From positions 492,164,711-492,228,710 of the forward strand of contig VDFB02270651.1 of assembly GCA_007258455.2 (NCBI GenBank): a DNA stretch of 64,000 nt. The letters are read 5' to 3'. The translations under genes were made by a program, and so were the position numbers. This document shows, in pieces, positions 24,511 through 37,300 of this stretch. Numbering within the stretch: the stretch's first letter is position 1; every line of letters begins with the position of its first letter. Below the pieces are notes generated by a model. It was not told the DNA's origin and made no database searches. It saw only the letters and a program-made list of their open reading frames with translations. The stretch comes from Sequoia sempervirens. Taxonomy: Eukaryota; Streptophyta; Pinopsida; Cupressales; Cupressaceae.

Positions 24511-25429
24511 CAATGACACCACCAATAAAAGGACGTGTCATAGTAAGAAAGGAGATTGTACCATGAAACATGAGAAATGTCGAAAGATATTGTCAATGTA
24601 TGCCCCCACTTTAAAGAAATTGCCACACCATTGTTGTGAGAAATTGCTTTAAAGTAGCCAATGTTCAATCCTAAGACATGAGAGCTTACTCAGAAATCCC
24701 TATGCTAACTAATATGTTTGAGAAATGAAGCTACATCATGAAAAATGAAGGAGGGGTTGCCCCTAAAAAAACATAAGGGATCTATGGATTCGGGGTCAGT
24801 ATATCTTTGCTACAATGCATGTTGTTATAGAGCTATGAAACGTCATCATTCCCCAAATAATCATAGAATAGGAAGAATGACACATAAAGAGTGAAAACAA
24901 AGAAAAAGCTTTTGGGTCAACATGGAAGAGACCTAAATATCTCAACGCCTTGTGTAATCCCCAAAAGGAAAAAAAGAAAAGCAAAAGAGATAAATGTTTA
25001 TAACATATAGAAGAATGTAGGTACAAATAGAGGAATGCACAAAAAGAGAGAGATACATTAAAAAAAATAGTATAGGGGAGTCATATTACACACATGCAAC
25101 CACACAAAGAACATGAAAAAGAAAATAATACAAAAGACTAGTAAGGCACATGAGAGAAAACCTATAGCAGGTCGTCTGCATCCCAATCTTGTTCATTATA
25201 TGTGAAAAATGGATAACTAGCCAAAGGGACAACATCAAGTGGCCAAACTAGGACAAGGCTATCCAACCCCTTGCCCCCACTAAGTGCATGACAAGGATGA
25301 GCCGAGATGGGTGATGAGAATGAGCTCCTTGCAATAAAGAAAATGATTTACGATAAATGTAAAACATGTAATAGTGAGGATGTTATAATCCTACAACTAT
25401 TACATGGAAAGGAGTAAAATGCATGCATT
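24511..25429. other. no gene seen between hAT and copia relic
   Basis: A-rich sequence. The minus-strand open frame 24796-25026 has no motif and appears to be chance. Confidence 0.4.
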
Positions 25430-28400
25430 AAGGGATTATCTCCATCATATTTATCCAAGAAGCAAGATGATCTAGATTCAGGAGATGGATTAGATCTGGA
25501 AGAAGCAAAATTTTCTAGGAAGTTACAAAGAAAATATAAAAAGTATGAAAAGGTATTTTTCCTTTCAAATTATTTAATTGTGGTTAAGTAGGTCATTTCA
25601 TGGCTAAGTGTCCATATAAATAATCTAGCAATGATGAGAAGAAGTCATTTCAAAAAGGAAAATATTATCTAAAAATCTAAAAAGTTTATTTATCAATGAG
25701 GAAGGCTACTCATCTAATGATGATGACCAAGACACTTCTGAGAATGAAGGAGAAAAGGCTCTTTTCATGACTATGGAAACCTTTGAAGAAGATCTAAAAA
25801 TAAATTATAGAATTGAAGATGATGCAAAAGTAGACCTTGTGAAAGAATTGCTTTACACCAACAAGGAAATCAAAAGGTTGAAGAAAATAATTATAGAAGA
25901 AGTGAAAGATAAGGAAAAACTATCTTAGAATATTGAGAAGGAAGAAAATATGGTTATTGATATGAAGATTCAAGTGGAAGAGGCTAAAAGGATTGAAGAA
26001 GTCTTGACTGTAAGATTTCTATCAAGAGACAAGGATTGTGAAAAACTTGAAGCATAGATTATATCATTGATGAAAGATCTTGAAAAGGTGAATCATTAGT
26101 TGAAGTTAAAGTTTGGAAAGAGAATTGAGATCTTGGATAAGATAATAGAGAGCCAAAGATCACCAAATATCAAAATCAGTCTTGGTTTTAATGATGTACA
26201 AAAGAATAAGGTGACAAGACAACTTATCAAGTCTATTGGTGAGATTCCAGAAGAGAATGGCTCTAGAAGTTCAAAGTCTGAGAAAGCTGCAGTAATCAAT
26301 CAAAAGCAAGGTGTTGAATGATAGTTTCATTCTATTACATAGAAAAAATAAAAGATCCATAAGATAAGCTTCAAGAGGAAAAGGATACAATACCAAGTTC
26401 TATCATTCTTTTTCTGGTTATTATTTTAGTTACAATCAATTTTCTCATAAGACTATGAATTGTAAAAAAAATTTGACAAGAAGAAATGATTTATTTTTAT
26501 TAAGGGGAAAATATAGGTTTTGACAAGAAGAAATGCTTTTGTTAGCATAAATACATTTTCACCTTTGTATAATTTCAATATTATTTATCACAAATGCAAC
26601 AAATTTGGAAATATTGCTAGAAACTGCATAAGCAATTTTGTAAGTCCTCCTATACCAAACACAAAAGGAAATAAGTCTGAATATTAGAACAATGAAATAT
26701 ATAAGGTTTGGAAGAAGAAACGAAAGGATAAAAGATTAGAGAAATCCATGGTGGCTCAAACTGCATTACATGCTCAAAAGGAGAAGAATCTATGGATCAT
26801 TAAAAACGGTTGTTCAAGTCATATGACCAAAGACAAGAGTAAGTTATGCACTTCAAGAAGTTTGATGGAGGATCTATAACTCTTGGTAACAATTTTGCTG
26901 CTAAGATTACCGGTAAGGGTATTTTGAGTCTTGATGGTGGAAAGATAAAAATCATGATGTTCTTAATGTAGAAGGACGAAATCACAATCTACTAAGTGTA
27001 AGTCAAATGTGTGATAAAGGCTATAAGCTCTCATTTAGTGCTAAAGGTAATGAAATAAGAAATACCGGTATTGGTGAGCTTGTTATGAAAGGAAGCATGA
27101 CTGGCAATGATGTATATCATCTTACTGAGGTGAATGGATAAAAATTTATTTGCAATACAAAGAGAGGAGAGTTGGATCTAACATAGAAGATTGGGACAAA
27201 TCAATTTTGATGATCTTGTGAGGATCAGTTCGAAAGGAATGGTCAAAGACATTTCAAAGACCAAGAAGCCTCACTCTACTAGTTGTAAACCATGTCATGA
27301 GGGAAAATAGACAAGGACTAGATTTCCTATTAAGGAATATTCTACAACAAAGCCATTGGATTTGATTCATAGAGATCTATGCGGACCAATGAGGACAAAC
27401 AACATACAAGGTAACAAGTATTTTATGATGCTTATTTATGATTATTCTAGAATAACTTGGATTAATTTTCTAAAAGAAAAATTAGATGATTTTGAGAAGT
27501 TTAAGGAATTAAAGCCATATTTAAAAATGAAATCGGAAGAACAATCAAATGTCTGAGATTTGATAGAGGTGGAGAATTCACTTTTGACAAGTATGATGAA
27601 TTTTGGGAGTTGCATGGGATCTAGTGATAGTTTTCAGCTCCTAGAAATCCACAATAAAATGGAGTAGCCGAGAGGAAGAACCAAATCATACAAGAAATGG
27701 CTAGAACAATGTTAAGTCAAGAAAAGTTGTCAAATATGTACTGGAGAGAAGTAGTTCAAACCATAGTGTATATTTTGAATAGAGCTCAAATCAAACCAAA
27801 GATTGCTAAAACACCATATGAATTATGGAAAGGAAGGTTGACTTCGGTTAAACATCTCAAGATATTTAGAAGCAAGTGCTACAACAAAAGGGATGAAGAA
27901 AATTTGGGTAAGTTTGTCTCTAGATCTGATGAAGGTATTTTTCTTGGTTATTCCATGACAAGCAAGGCCTATGGATATTATAACAAAAGATTGAAAAGAA
28001 TTGTGGAAATTGTTAATGTAAGTATTAATGAAGTAATACAGTCTAATGATACTCTGGATGGATGAAGAAGATAATGAAGATTTAATTTGCAACAATGATG
28101 AAGACTCAAAAATTGATTCTAGGAATGTAGTTACAAAGACTCTGGCTAGGTATGTTTAGAAGAATCATTCTGAAGATCAAATTATAGGAGATAAGGACCA
28201 TGCGGTTCAAACCTGGAGAAGAATTGATAAAGAAAATGAATAGGTACAATTTGCATTATTATCAAAAATTGAACCAAGTTCCTATGCATAGGAAAACAAA
28301 GATAAAGGATGGTTAGGTTCTATGGAGGAAGAATTTACTCGGATTAAGAAGGATGAAACTTGGGAAGTTTCAAGAACCAAAGATAAAAATGTCATCGATA

Positions 28401-29817
28401 CCAAATGGGTCTTTAGAAACAAATTGAATGAAGATGGAAAAGTGATCTGGAACAATTCTAGACTTGTATGTAAAGGTTATGCTCAAGTTGAAGGAATTGA
28501 TTTTGAAGAGACTTTTGCTCCATTAACAAGGTTGGAAGCAATTAGAATGTTTTTGGCCCTATCAACATTCAAGAATTTCAAGGCATATCGGTGGATGTGA
28601 AGTTTGTATTTTTGGATGGATAGTTAGAAGAAGTCCACATTGAACAACTAGATGGATTCTAATGTTTAGATAATCCAGATTTTGTGTGCAAACTAAAGAA
28701 AGCACTTTATGGACTCAAATAGGCTCATAGAGCATGATATTCCAGATTGGATAGATATTTGCAACAAAAAGGTTTTAGGAGAGGTAGTGTAGATAGTAAA
28801 TTATACATAAAAATAGAAGGTGACCAATTGCTAACTGTGGTGGTTTATGTTGATGACATTATCTTTGGTGGCAATAGCGATGCTATGTGCAAAGAGTTTG
28901 GGGATGCAATACAGAGTGAGTTTGAAATGTCAATGATTGGTGAATCATCTTTCTTTGGTGAATCATCTTTCTTTGACAAATTTCTCAATCAAACAAAGGT
29001 ATATTCATTTCTCAAAACAAGTACATAACATAAATGTTGAGAAAGTTTAAGATGGAAGAATGCAAACCGGTGAGTACACACATGGTTACTGGGTGTAATT
29101 TGAGTAAGGATGATGATTTTTCTTTGATAAATCAAACCATTTATAGGTAAATGATTGGTAGTTTGTTGTATGTGACTACATCTAGACTAGATATAATGCA
29201 AGTAGTTGGGATGGTAGCTAGATTTCAAGCAGTACCTAAGGAAAATCATGTCAAGGTAGTAGAAAGGATATTGAGATATTCGAAGGCTAAAATAGATTTT
29301 GGTTTGTGGTATCCTAAGAGTGAAATATTTACACTAATTGCATATACAACTATAGATTGGGAAAAAATCATAGATAACCAGAAGAGTACAAGTGGTGGAG
29401 CTTTATTTCTTGGTGACATTCTTGTATCTTGGTTAAGCAAGAAGTAGGATTTAGTTTCATTATCTACAACAAAAGTAGAGTACATTCAAGTAGCTTCACA
29501 TTATAGTAAAGTATTATGGATGAAGCAAAATTTGAAGGAGATGAAAATAGAGCTTGACGAACTCATTCCCATTCTGTGTGACAATACTAGTGCTACAAAA
29601 ATTTCTAAGAATATTGTAATGCATTGAAGGAGAAAGCATATTGCAATTAAGTATCATTTTATAAGAGAGAAGGTTGATGACAAAGAGGTGAAGTTTGAGT
29701 ATGTTGAAACAAAGGAGTAGATAACAAACATTTTCACAAAACCTCTTTCCAAGGAGACCTTTGAGTATCTCTGGAAAAAGTTGGGAGTTGTTACTCTCTC
29801 CTCTTGAATCAAGGGGA
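25430..29817 (+). pseudogene. Ty1/copia Gag-Pol relic, copy 1
   Basis: Domains in polyprotein order. An acidic Gag linker (about 25450) is followed by a degenerate zinc knuckle (LFNCG, stop, VGHFMAKCPYK at 25575-25620) and a coiled, Lys/Glu-rich segment (25800-26320). Next come protease/pre-integrase words (NGCSSHMTKDKS at about 26805; SQMCDKGYKL at 27000), integrase (DLIHRDLCGPM at 27357; FLGYSMTSKAYGYY at about 27940) and RT (NVIDTKWVFRNK at 28387; catalytic YVDDIIFGG at 28846-28872). RNase H follows (MIGSLLYVTTSRLDIM at 29151; FTKPLSKETFE near 29735). The final sense frame ends near 29817. It has more than ten stops plus a private 1-bp deletion at about 28591 that breaks the RT frame; copy 2 keeps that frame. 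The 5' LTR and start of gag are missing. Confidence 0.92.
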
Positions 29818-30159
29818 AGCATAGGTTGAGGGGGAGTGTTGACTCCCTACCACAAGAAGACTTGGTGGTCCTACAGAGTTCTTATAAATCTATTTTTGTA
29901 GAAATAGTGTGTTCAAAAGGCTTGGTGAAAGCATGGACACAGGGGGAATCTATCTAGGAAATAGGTTTCTGAATTGCGTAGTAAGCAGTTGACCTTTGCC
30001 ATTGATGTCAAAGGGGGAGAAATGGAACTCAAAATGCTAAATCATCTTAGGGGAGAAAGTGAAACTCAATGTGAGGTGACCTCTTGATATGGACATATTA
30101 GATTTATCTTCGTGTGCCAACTACATTTTTTTGTTTGTAATCAATGAAAAAGGGGAGAT
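29818..30159. other. copia 3' untranslated region and polypurine tract
   Basis: Non-coding stretch between the RNase H end and the 3' LTR. AAAAAGGGGAGAT at 30147-30159 is a good polypurine tract abutting the LTR start. Confidence 0.7.
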
Positions 30160-31498
30160 TGTTGAACATATATGTTTTCATTGATGCCAAAGGATTATTG
30201 TCCTTGATGTCAAAGGTGCTCACTGATGTCAAAGGAGTAATGTCAGCAGTTTAGTGAGAATTAAATGTAATTGTACTTGTTGAAATCAGTGTATTTCTTT
30301 CATGTCATGTTAGCGTGTTTGAAAAAAATGAAGAAGACTAATGTAACTTATGCTTGTAGTATTAGACTACACCTATTCATGTCGATAGAGGTAATCCAAA
30401 AGTCTGATTTAGAATGTTTGAGATCAGTAACCAGGCAGAGAGATTTTTTGGCAACATGTTCATGATTTGTATTTCTTCCTGGATGTGAGTTTTGGTTTGT
30501 AGTTTGAATGGAGAGTATGCTTATGCATGTTCTAACTTATTCCAATTTTTTTGAAATTTATGATTAGCTGGCAGAAAATTTGGAGTGACATAAGGGTCAC
30601 TATGTTGGTTAATCAACTAGGTTGTTGTTTTGAAACTTTGTGGAAATGACTTGTTGTGTGTGTCCTTTGGAGGTAGCGTGGGATGATGAAATAGGTCCTA
30701 GTTAAGTTTCTTGAAGGAAGAACACAACATCATGTTCTTTTGGTAGAAACAAATTTTGATTTAGGACCAACCCACTACACGTTTCATGTAAATTTGAATT
30801 TAGGTCCACCTTAGCCGACTTGGCTGATTGCAAATGGTGTTAAGGGATTCCTAGTTGACATAAAATGTTGTTGATGTAATGTGATGTATATAATCATAAT
30901 AATTTTAGATCACAAAAGTTGTAGTGTGTGTGAGAGAGAGCAATTGTGCAAGCAAGTGTAATTCAGTGGGAGTTGCATCTCAATCATTGTGCACCATCAT
31001 CAGAAAATCATTAGTTGTGTGAGTGAGTGTCTGAAGGAAGATCAAATTGAGTGTAAGTTGTGCAATCGACATTTAAGATATGCAAACCTTACTTATGTAA
31101 TATGGTAGGACTGTTTCTTACTTGGTGAGTTGGTGCTCAAATTTATGTCTTGGGGATTGGTGTCTCTAGTAAGTTGATGCCTAAAAATACATGGGACTGG
31201 TGTCTTCGGTAGGTTGGTTCCTACTTCATGATTGCAACTTATTCATTATTCCATGAGGCTAGATTTGGATAGTAGATCCAAGAAGCTCTTCTCACTATGC
31301 TTTTTCCCATTTTGGGTTTCCACATATATCTGGTGTTCATTGTGTGAATGTGTGTATTTGTGTTGCTTGATTGATACTAGCTTGTGATTCATGTTTGGAG
31401 AAGTGATTAATGGTAATTCAATGTTGAATTAAATAGTTTTAAATAGATTTGATATATTGATTCACCCCCACCCCCCTTAGTATATTATGTACCCTTCA
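30160..31498 (+). repeat. 3' LTR of the copia relic, copy 1
   Basis: Starts TGTTGAACATATATG directly after a polypurine tract. It ends TATGTACCCTTCA, just after the C-rich CACCCCCACCCCCCTTAG. At 1,339 bp it is within the copia range. No 5' partner is present upstream of the gag relic. Confidence 0.75.
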
Positions 31499-31859
31499 AA
31501 AAAACCACTTTTAAAAGTCTTTTTTTAGGACCATACCAAGCACGTATACGACCACCATAATTTGATCTAAATAAAAGTAATTTTCTAATTCCTTTTGGGT
31601 AAAGACATTTATTATACTAAATATGGATGACGATATTTTTTATATTATTTTTCCAAATGTTTTTTTAATTAATTTTTTGTTGTGGGTCTTTGCAAGATCA
31701 TGGGAGTCCAAAAAGTGGTGATGTGAAAAAAAAGCCATTTTTAACTCGCCCAAAAACACAAAATTGGATGCTTTGACTTTTTGTAGGCTTAGGTGGAAAG
31801 TACATACTACCAAAGCAAATACCAAACTGAAACAAATATCCGTTATAAACAAATACCAA

Positions 31860-31950
31860 ACCAAAACAGATATCTATTCGAAATAGATATCCATTTCAAA
31901 ATGAATATCCGTTTTGATATGAATATCCATTTCTAATAGGTTAGATTTTT
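31860..31950. repeat. cluster of ATATCC/GGATAT-type words, copy 1
   Basis: AGATATCTATTCGAAATAGATATCC, then further ATATCC words at about 18-20 bp spacing: degenerate symmetric units reminiscent of the palindromes at 16293-16466, but not the same sequence. Copy 2 lies near 59290-59370. Confidence 0.4.
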
Positions 31951-31959
31951 AAATTTCAT

Positions 31960-32600
31960 TGGGTGGTCTGGTGCCAACCAATATTTTTATTTAATATATT
32001 ATAATAATTTTTAAATATGTTTATCATTGGATATTAAATTATAATGTATTATAATTATATATTTATAATAATGCTTTTTAATAAAATGTTTTTTATATAT
32101 ATTATTATAATATTTTAAAAAAACATTATTATAATGTTTTTAATTTAATATTATATAGTAATATATTTAATATATTATAATACTATATTATATTATAATA
32201 CTTCTATAGTATTCAATATTATATAATATATAATATTATAATATAATATTGTATTATATTATATAATAATATAATAATATTATATTATATAATAATATAA
32301 TAATATAATATTATATTATATTATATAATAAAATAATATTATAATAAAATTAATTATATTATAATATAATATTATATTATATTATTATATTATATTATAT
32401 TACCAATATAATATTATATTATAATATTATATTATGACTTATATTATAATATAATATAATATTATATTATATTATATAATAAAATAATATTATAATAAAT
32501 TAATTATATTATAATATAATATTATATTATATTATAATATAATATAATATTATATTATTATATAATATAATATATATTATATAATAATATTATACCACCA
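31960..32600. repeat. (TA/ATT)n low-complexity tract, copy 1
   Basis: Nearly pure A/T composed of TATAATAT and ATAATATT words, densest at 32150-32600. About 150 bp longer than in copy 2, the expected behaviour of a microsatellite. Confidence 0.9.
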
Positions 32601-32749
32601 ATAGTGATATATCTTACATTTCAAAAAACATCGCCAATTTAACTATATGGTTGGGTCCCAAACCCGACCATATATTAAAAAAACTACATAAAGGAAACAT
32701 ATATTTGTTTCCTGTTTTATAAAATGAAAAGAAAAAATCCGAGAGCTCA

Positions 32750-32849
32750 NNNNNNNNNNNNNNNNNNNNNNNNNNNNNNNNNNNNNNNNNNNNNNNNNNN
32801 NNNNNNNNNNNNNNNNNNNNNNNNNNNNNNNNNNNNNNNNNNNNNNNNN
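32750..32849. other. assembly gap (100 N)
   Basis: Exactly 100 N, immediately after copy 1 of the duplicated segment and about 600 bp before the first visible exon of the FAAL-like gene. Confidence 0.98.
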
Positions 32850-33445
32850 TAGGGATCATGTTTTGTGCTTAAATAATATTATTTTTGTTACGATTACTCT
32901 ACATATGCTTGGGTGTTATTATTTTTCTCAATGAACTAAATATGTATCTTTTTAATAAAAAATATCCTTTTCCCTATTGTTGATGTACAATTAACTTTAA
33001 TTAATGGTAATTTTTTAGATAAAATATTGACCATTTGTCTTATATCCATAGAAATTGAGTGAGAGAGAACAAAATTTGTTTTTACTTCTCACTCATTTTT
33101 TCAAAACTGTGAAACCTATTATACAGTATAAATAGTTAATCAATTCATCTTGTTAAATTTGAGTTTGAATCTTAATTTTAATCTTATAATCAAAATACTT
33201 CATTTAATTCTTCGATTTTTTAATCCACATATAAACATAGTTTTATTGCATTCTTACCAATTTTAACTTCTTTAATGTTAAAAAACAATCATTGTGGATT
33301 GCTAAAATTTAAATTTGTTTTAAAATCTTTCTAAATTTAATATTTTTTATAAATAATAATTTTAAAAATTATTCATTGACTACATAGAATTTTTTTTAAT
33401 CTTGGTTGATCATGATTTCTATTGTTATTGTTATTTTTTATGTAG
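32850..33445 (+). other. intron (3' part) of the FAAL-like gene
   Basis: AT-rich, non-coding, and ending in a T-rich tract with the acceptor TTTTTTATGTAG at 33434-33445. The upstream exon and donor are not in this contig. They would have to lie in or beyond the gap. Confidence 0.7.
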
Positions 33446-34322
33446 GTGTTGGCAGTTCCACTTCTTCCACCAGATCCGCTTCACCGCAATGGACAAGCAT
33501 TGGCCAAGGTGGAGAGTGTAGCAAAATCTTGCAATGCAGTGGCCATACTCTCTACCTCTTCATACCATGCAGCTGTTCGTGCAGCTAGGCTTCGCAACAT
33601 TGTTCTCCTAGGGGCCTACAAAAGCAAGGTTATCTCTCGTTGGCCTGACCTGCCATGGTTCCACACTGATTCATGGACCAACAAAAATACCACTAAAAGG
33701 AAACTCCCTAGCTCCTGGTCATGGCCCAAGATTTCTCCAATAGACGAAGAACAGGAACAATCCCTTCAACACGATGACAATGCAGTCGACTTAAAACCAC
33801 GACCCGAAGAAGTATGTTTTCTACAATTCACTTCAGGCTCAACCGGGGATGCAAAAGGGGTGATGATCACTAACGCCGGGCTTGTACACAATGTAAAGCT
33901 GATGCATAGGCATTACAAGAGCACGTCACGCACTGTGTTAGTAAGTTGGCTACCACAGTACCACGACATGGGGCTCATCGGCGGTCTCCTCACAGCAATG
34001 CTCAGCGGTGGAACTGCAATTCTCTTTTCCCCCTTGACCTTCATCAGAAACCCCTTGTTATGGCTTCACACCATGACTAAATACAAGGCTACCCACAGTG
34101 CAGGGCCCAATTTCGCCTTCGAGCTCCTGGTCCGCAGGCTGGAGAAAGCTAATAAAAAAGAGATTGAATTGTTGGAAGAATATGATTTGTCATCCATGTT
34201 GTTTTTGATGGTAAGTGCGGAGCCGGTGAGGCAGAAAACATTAAGGCGGTTTGTGGAACTTCTGGGGCCGTGTGGGCTAGGGGAGGAGGTGTTGGCACCT
34301 GGCTATGGCCTAGCAGAGAATA
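33446..34322 (+). other. exon: N-terminal part of the FAAL adenylation domain
   Basis: Begins after acceptor ATGTAG with VLAVPLLPPDP, matching the VVAVPAYPPDP segment of fatty-acyl-AMP ligases, then GQALAKVESVAKSC. The P-loop-like A3 motif FTSGSTGDAKG is at 33827-33859. LVSWLPQYHDMGLIGGLL and HSAGPNFAFELLVRR follow, both closer to FAAL than to acyl-CoA ligases or NRPS A domains. The A5 motif GYGLAEN ends at 34321. The open frame runs to 34372, but the last 16 codons are low-complexity G/A-rich and look non-coding. A donor at 34323 (ATA/GTGGAA) would be in phase with the next exon but is weak. Confidence 0.85.
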
Positions 34323-37300
34323 GTGGAATGGGAATGGGGAGAGCCAGCAGGTGGAATGAAGGGAATGGATAAAGGAGGGTGGATGGAAGGGTGGAAGGGT
34401 GAAACCAGTGGAATGGAGGGTTCATGGAACACAGGACCCTATTGTAAGAAATTTTGGTCATTTGCGGACATCAATATAATTCCTTTTGATCTCCTCTTTT
34501 AGGAACAAGAAACTACACCAGGACAGGAGATTTGGGGCGGATAGTGGCAGGAAAAATATTCGTGACGGGGCGTATAAAAGACTTGATAATTGTGAATGGC
34601 AGGAATGTATACTCTTCAGACGTAGAGAAAACTGTGGAGACCTGCTCGGAATGCATTCGACCCGGGTGTTGTGCAGTGATTGGAGTTCCTGAAGAGACCA
34701 TGGCTTCCAATGGGATTTCCCTATCGGAGTCCTCAGACCAGGTGGGTCTTGTAGTAATTGCAGAAATCAGAGACGAAAAGATCATTAAGACGGATGTTGC
34801 AGAGCAGATTCGATCGGCAGTGGCAGCTGAGCACGGGGTCGAAATTGCCGCTGTGAAATTGATCAAACCAAGGACCATCTGCAAGACAACTTCTGGCAAA
34901 ATTCGACGGTCTGAATGTCTCAAACAGTTTACAGATGGAACCTTGGACGTTGCTGGAACAACTCGCAAAATAGCTATTGTTCGGACATTTACTGGGAAGG
35001 CCGGTCATAAGTCTTTGCTTCAACCCGTCATGAAAAGGTCTTGGACCTTCAACGGCTCTGATTCGAATTTGTTTTCTCCAGTTGGAAGAGTAACAGATGG
35101 AGTCCCCAGTAGAGAAAATATTCTACAGTTTCTAGTGTGTCTGGTGAGTGAGAAGACTGGCTTGGAGGCCTCTCAGATATCACATGATAATAGTTTTGTA
35201 AATTATGGGTTAAGTTCAATTGTGGTAGTGGAAGCAGCACAGAGGTTGTCATCATTCTTAGGGGTACAGGTTGCCGCAATTGACATTTACACTGCTGGGT
35301 GCATCTCAGAACTTGCAGAGTTGGCCTTAAATCTCATGAAAAAATCAGGTGATAATACCCACAATGTTAAAGGATCGAATCCAAGGGACTTGTTGGAGTT
35401 TTTGAAAGGCCTTGTCTCAGAGATGACTGGAGTGGCTATACAGGACATTTCTAGTACAGATAGTCTGGTTTCCTACGGGATTGATTCAGTGGGAGTGGTT
35501 TGTGCAGCTCAGAAGCTTTCAGCTTATCTGGGTGTCCATGTTTCTGCAGTTGATATTTTCACAGCAAACAATATTTCAGAAATCGTGGCATTTGCAGAGG
35601 GACTTCTTCAGCGAGAAGGAAAAACAACTGCAAACATTGCAAAAGTAGAGAATGTTAATTCATATACCCAATATGTATTGCCTTCGGCTCTCAAAAGACT
35701 TGCAATGGGGTTCCTTCAGTTAATTGGCATTGTGTATGCAGCGGCATTGTTGATTGTTCCAGCGTACATAGCATGTTCAATTCCCCTTCGTGTTGCTTTG
35801 CCTGCTGCTGAACTACTAAAATTGAATCCCATTTTTCTTCTTCTTCTTACCAGTCCAGCTGTATGGATATTCTACATAGTTATGACGGCAATTTCTCTGT
35901 CTATATTTGGGATTACATTTTTGCAAGTGAATTATACGTTGAAGCCCAAGGTGTCTGTGTGGTCTGTGGATTTTGTGAAATGGTGGACTCTGTATCGCGC
36001 CAGGGATTTTGCATCCACCATGCTTGCCACCCACCTTCGTGGTACTGTATTCATTGTCTGGTGGTACAGGCTTTTGGGGGCCGATATTGGAAAAGATGTG
36101 GTTTTAGATAGTATAGACATTACAGACCCTTCTATGGTTTCTATAGCAGACGAAGCAGTGGTCTCAGAAGGAGTAACTTTGGAGAACCATCAAGTGAAAA
36201 ATGGAATGTTGTTTATAGGTCCTGTAAAGATTGGAAGTCGTTCCTCGGTTGGCCCTTTTGCCTTACTTCAAATGGGTACTGTTTTGGCATCAGAATCTGT
36301 TGTTCCTGCTCTTCACAGGACAGAAATTGGGCAATACTATGGGAAGAAAACGACACATTCAAACCTGAAGGTATGCTATATCATCAATTCCAATTAACCA
36401 GTTAAACCTTAATTAGCATTATCTAATAGGTCTCAATTTCCTCCACATGCATGATTTATCTATTTACATTTTGTCACAAATCTGAATAGACTAATTGAAA
36501 TCCTCCTTTGGCTAACTGCTGGAACCCGAGATTCTTATGTTGGTCATCTTCAATTTGTTCTCTTTATCCTCTTTATATATTTTATAATTATCAGACCAGA
36601 AGCTTATAAGATTGACAGAGTGCACGGGTTTTTTTGTCATCACTCTGAACATTGTCTTAACTTCTCGACTCTGATCCTCAACTCTACTGACAGTAAGGCT
36701 TAATTCTTACGTCAGGATGTCCAAACAGAAATTAAATTTTAAGTTGTATCTCGTTTCAGTATACATATTGGTAAAATAAACATCCTTGATTAAATGCAGG
36801 GGGGAGAAAAGGAGGACAATTTGGCAACAACGACCACTCACATATGGCAACTACTGGGCCTATACACAGTGGCCATGGTCAGCACTTTAGCTGCAGCAAT
36901 AGTATATCCATTGTTTGCATGGCTTTCAAAGACAATGCAGCTGCCTCATATCCACGTGTTCTCCGACCGCGGATTTCTTCTATTTTCCCTAGCCGGGGCA
37001 TTCCATTGGCCACCTGCCATTTTCGCAGCTTTGGTTGTACTGAACGAGCCTGCGATTGTTCTGGAAATTGTGTCTCAAATACTTTTAGAAGCAAAAGTCC
37101 TGCACCTTGCATTCTGTGTTGGATGCACTTACATAGCCTACGGCTTTGTGCTAACACTGATGACCTGCATTCTCAAATGGTTTATTGTGGGAAAAGTAAA
37201 GCCTACTATGGCATCTACAAGAGCCTCCTCTAATTTGGGTCTTCGAATTTGGTTCATACACAGGCTCCTGACTTTGTGTCATCAAAGATTTGTACAGCTT

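Larger units (their letters stand above)
16625..32749 (+). repeat. large duplicated segment, copy 1 (about 16.1 kb)
   Basis: From AAAACCTATTTATGG at 16625 to GAGAGCTCA at 32749 the sequence is repeated in the same orientation at 44073-60032, with about 98% identity by eye (offset 27448 at the left end, 27283 at the right). The copies share all nested elements and nearly all their disabling mutations. This copy runs straight into the 100-N gap, so its true right end is unknown. The flanks differ on the left. Confidence 0.95.

Noticed and set aside
34444..34502. 59-nt intron with donor GTAAGA
   Set aside because: It would be short for a plant intron, would create an in-frame TGA at the junction, and the upstream frame has already closed at 34370.
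34513..35279. Minus-strand and out-of-frame open frames over the FAAL-like gene
   Set aside because: Shadows of the plus-strand exon; no motifs of their own. The same applies to those at 35816-36120 and 37789-38786.
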